Below are positions 31,470 through 32,333 of a stretch of DNA of 32,333 nt, piece by piece (position 1 is the stretch's first letter; each line of letters starts with the position of its first letter). Both the position numbers and the translations under genes were made by a program. Origin of the DNA: a virus. Under the pieces are notes generated by a model. That model did not search any database. It was not told the origin of the DNA and was given only the letters and a program-made list of their open reading frames with translations. The DNA is taken from IMG/VR virus record IMGVR_UViG_3300005548_000026, positions 1 through 32,333 of that record; one strand, 5' to 3'.

Positions 31470-31572
31470 TAATGCCGATCCAGCTCAGTATGACTAGTAG
31501 TATCAGACCTGTCTCCACTACCAGCGTACATAGCAATACGATGATAGTTCTCGATGTATGCGCTCTACGCAT
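31459..31572 (-). CDS. Possible 37-residue membrane peptide upstream of the LamG gene
   Basis: This frame fills the 109-base gap between the beta-helix and LamG genes. It starts at ATG 31572, ends at TAG 31459-31461, and overlaps the LamG start by 11 bases. It has a basic N-terminus (MRRAHTSR) and one long hydrophobic segment (IIVLLCTLV, then LILLVILSWIGISVV). No good ribosome site is seen. It may be a small membrane protein or a chance frame. Confidence 0.35.
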   Translation of the reverse strand: MRRAHTSRTIIVLLCTLVVETGLILLVILSWIGISVV

Positions 31573-31578
31573 AGCATA

Positions 31579-32331
31579 CTAGGCGTAGCCAGGACTCACA
31601 TAACTAAGGCCGGGATTGTTTGCTGCACCGACGTAAGGCGGAACATCGGCCAGAGAGTTGTAAAGCCAGATACCACCATCGCCCCGAACACCACAGTCAC
31701 CTGCTGCCTGACCGCTATACACGCCAGTCGGGATAACATCGCTCGGCGTAGAGAACTTGACGAACTGGTACGTCTTACCGTTGTAAGGATGCACCTTGTT
31801 GATAAGGTAGTTACCCTGCTTGATGTTGCTTCCGTCCCAACCCTTCCAGCTTGCAGACGGGAACACCTTGTACTGCGGAGCAACAGCAGCAGGCATCCAA
31901 ACGTCGTACATGTCCACTTGACCGATAAGCTGCGCTGTCGGCCTTGGCGGGAACGCCTTGAAGAAGTACGTGGCCGGAGCACCGTGAGCGCCTGGAAGGA
32001 ACAGAACGCGCTTAATGATTACGTGGCTGACTCTGCTGTCTTCCGGGCCTTGATTACGAGGTTCGTTGCTAAGGAAGATACCCTGATAGTCGGTCTTGAT
32101 CGTACACTTATCGAACCGAAGCTCGTCGTGGATAGCTTCCTGCGTTTGGTAACCGTCAGAGTGGTGAGTCGTTCCAGCGGTCGTAACCTCGATGTAGCAG
32201 TTCTGAAGCTGAAGGATTTTAGTGCGCCAGCGAGCAGTGAAGGCGTCAGCAGCGCCATTAAGCTGAACCTTCCAACCTTCGATATGGACGGTAGCGCCAA
32301 CGTTCTCTCTCGGAATGATGTGACCCTCGTT
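31579..32331 (-). CDS. Parallel beta-helix tail spike-like protein (C-terminal part)
   Basis: The frame runs from the right edge of the window to TAG at 31579-31581, giving the last 250 residues. Its start lies outside the window. Repeating short strands with small turns are visible: ILQLQNCYIEVTTAGTTHHS-type, LRFDKCTIKTDYQGIFLSN, SRVSHVIIKRVLFLPG and GQVDMYDVWMPAA. This is the pattern of right-handed beta-helices (pectate lyase-like spikes), in which strand-turn units of 20-30 residues place Asn, Cys and Ile inside. After about residue 150 the helix gives way to a beta-rich cap with YSGQAAGDCGVRGDGG. It is probably a receptor-binding or glycan-cutting spike. No catalytic residue can be named. 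Confidence 0.7.
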   Translation of the reverse strand, partial: NEGHIIPRENVGATVHIEGWKVQLNGAADAFTARWRTKILQLQNCYIEVTTAGTTHHSDGYQTQEAIHDELRFDKCTIKTDYQGIFLSNEPRNQGPEDSRVSHVIIKRVLFLPGAHGAPATYFFKAFPPRPTAQLIGQVDMYDVWMPAAVAPQYKVFPSASWKGWDGSNIKQGNYLINKVHPYNGKTYQFVKFSTPSDVIPTGVYSGQAAGDCGVRGDGGIWLYNSLADVPPYVGAANNPGLSYVSPGYA

Positions 32332-32333
32332 CT

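Overview
The window is part of the genome of a tailed double-stranded DNA phage with siphovirus-type gene content. It has a full head and tail module, a long tape measure with a frameshifted tail-assembly chaperone ahead of it, and no tail sheath or contraction genes. The host is probably Gram-positive. The lysin is an NlpC/P60-type peptidase, there is no clear Rz/Rz1 pair, ribosome sites are strong AAGGAGG types, and the tail carries LamG-type jelly rolls of the kind common in actinobacteriophages. Actinobacteria are the best guess, but the host cannot be fixed from sequence alone. No integrase, repressor, tRNA or CRISPR array was seen. The genome runs past both window ends, and the first and last genes are partial.

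Left arm, positions 1 to about 6930, all on the plus strand. This is a compact set of genes with start/stop overlaps. It begins with small unknowns and a MazG-like nucleotide pyrophosphohydrolase. Next is a 777-residue family A DNA polymerase with an N-terminal uracil-DNA-glycosylase-like domain. After a 215-base gap a second run follows: an unknown protein, a possible TIM-barrel hydrolase, a small protein, an NlpC/P60 endolysin, several small unknowns, a RuvC-like resolvase and a 58-residue protein. The run ends in an unusually strong Shine-Dalgarno site ahead of a nine-codon open frame, then three stacked hairpins (6977-7092), one of which is a good rho-independent terminator for the plus strand.

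Right arm, 7083 to the end, all on the minus strand and so read from high to low coordinates. It starts with virion adhesion genes: a partial beta-helix protein, a LamG lectin, a jelly-roll fiber, and a 1009-residue protein with about 35 copies of a 20-residue repeat. Then come the large terminase, a Mu gp29-like portal, a protease-scaffold, a decoration protein, the major capsid protein, connectors, tail completion and terminator proteins, and the tail tube. The tail-assembly chaperone follows with a -1 frameshift extension that is easy to miss, then the tape measure, distal tail and hub proteins, four more lectin-like tail proteins, and a cluster of holin-like membrane proteins that meets the plus-strand genes.

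How it fits together: the plus strand supplies nucleotide clean-up, replication, recombination and the endolysin, and the minus strand supplies particle assembly and the holin side of lysis. Points worth most attention are the UDG-like domain on the polymerase with apparently lost catalytic residues, the chaperone frameshift at a non-classical slip site, the codon-diversified repeat adhesin, the position of adhesion genes ahead of the terminase, and several very short membrane-protein frames.
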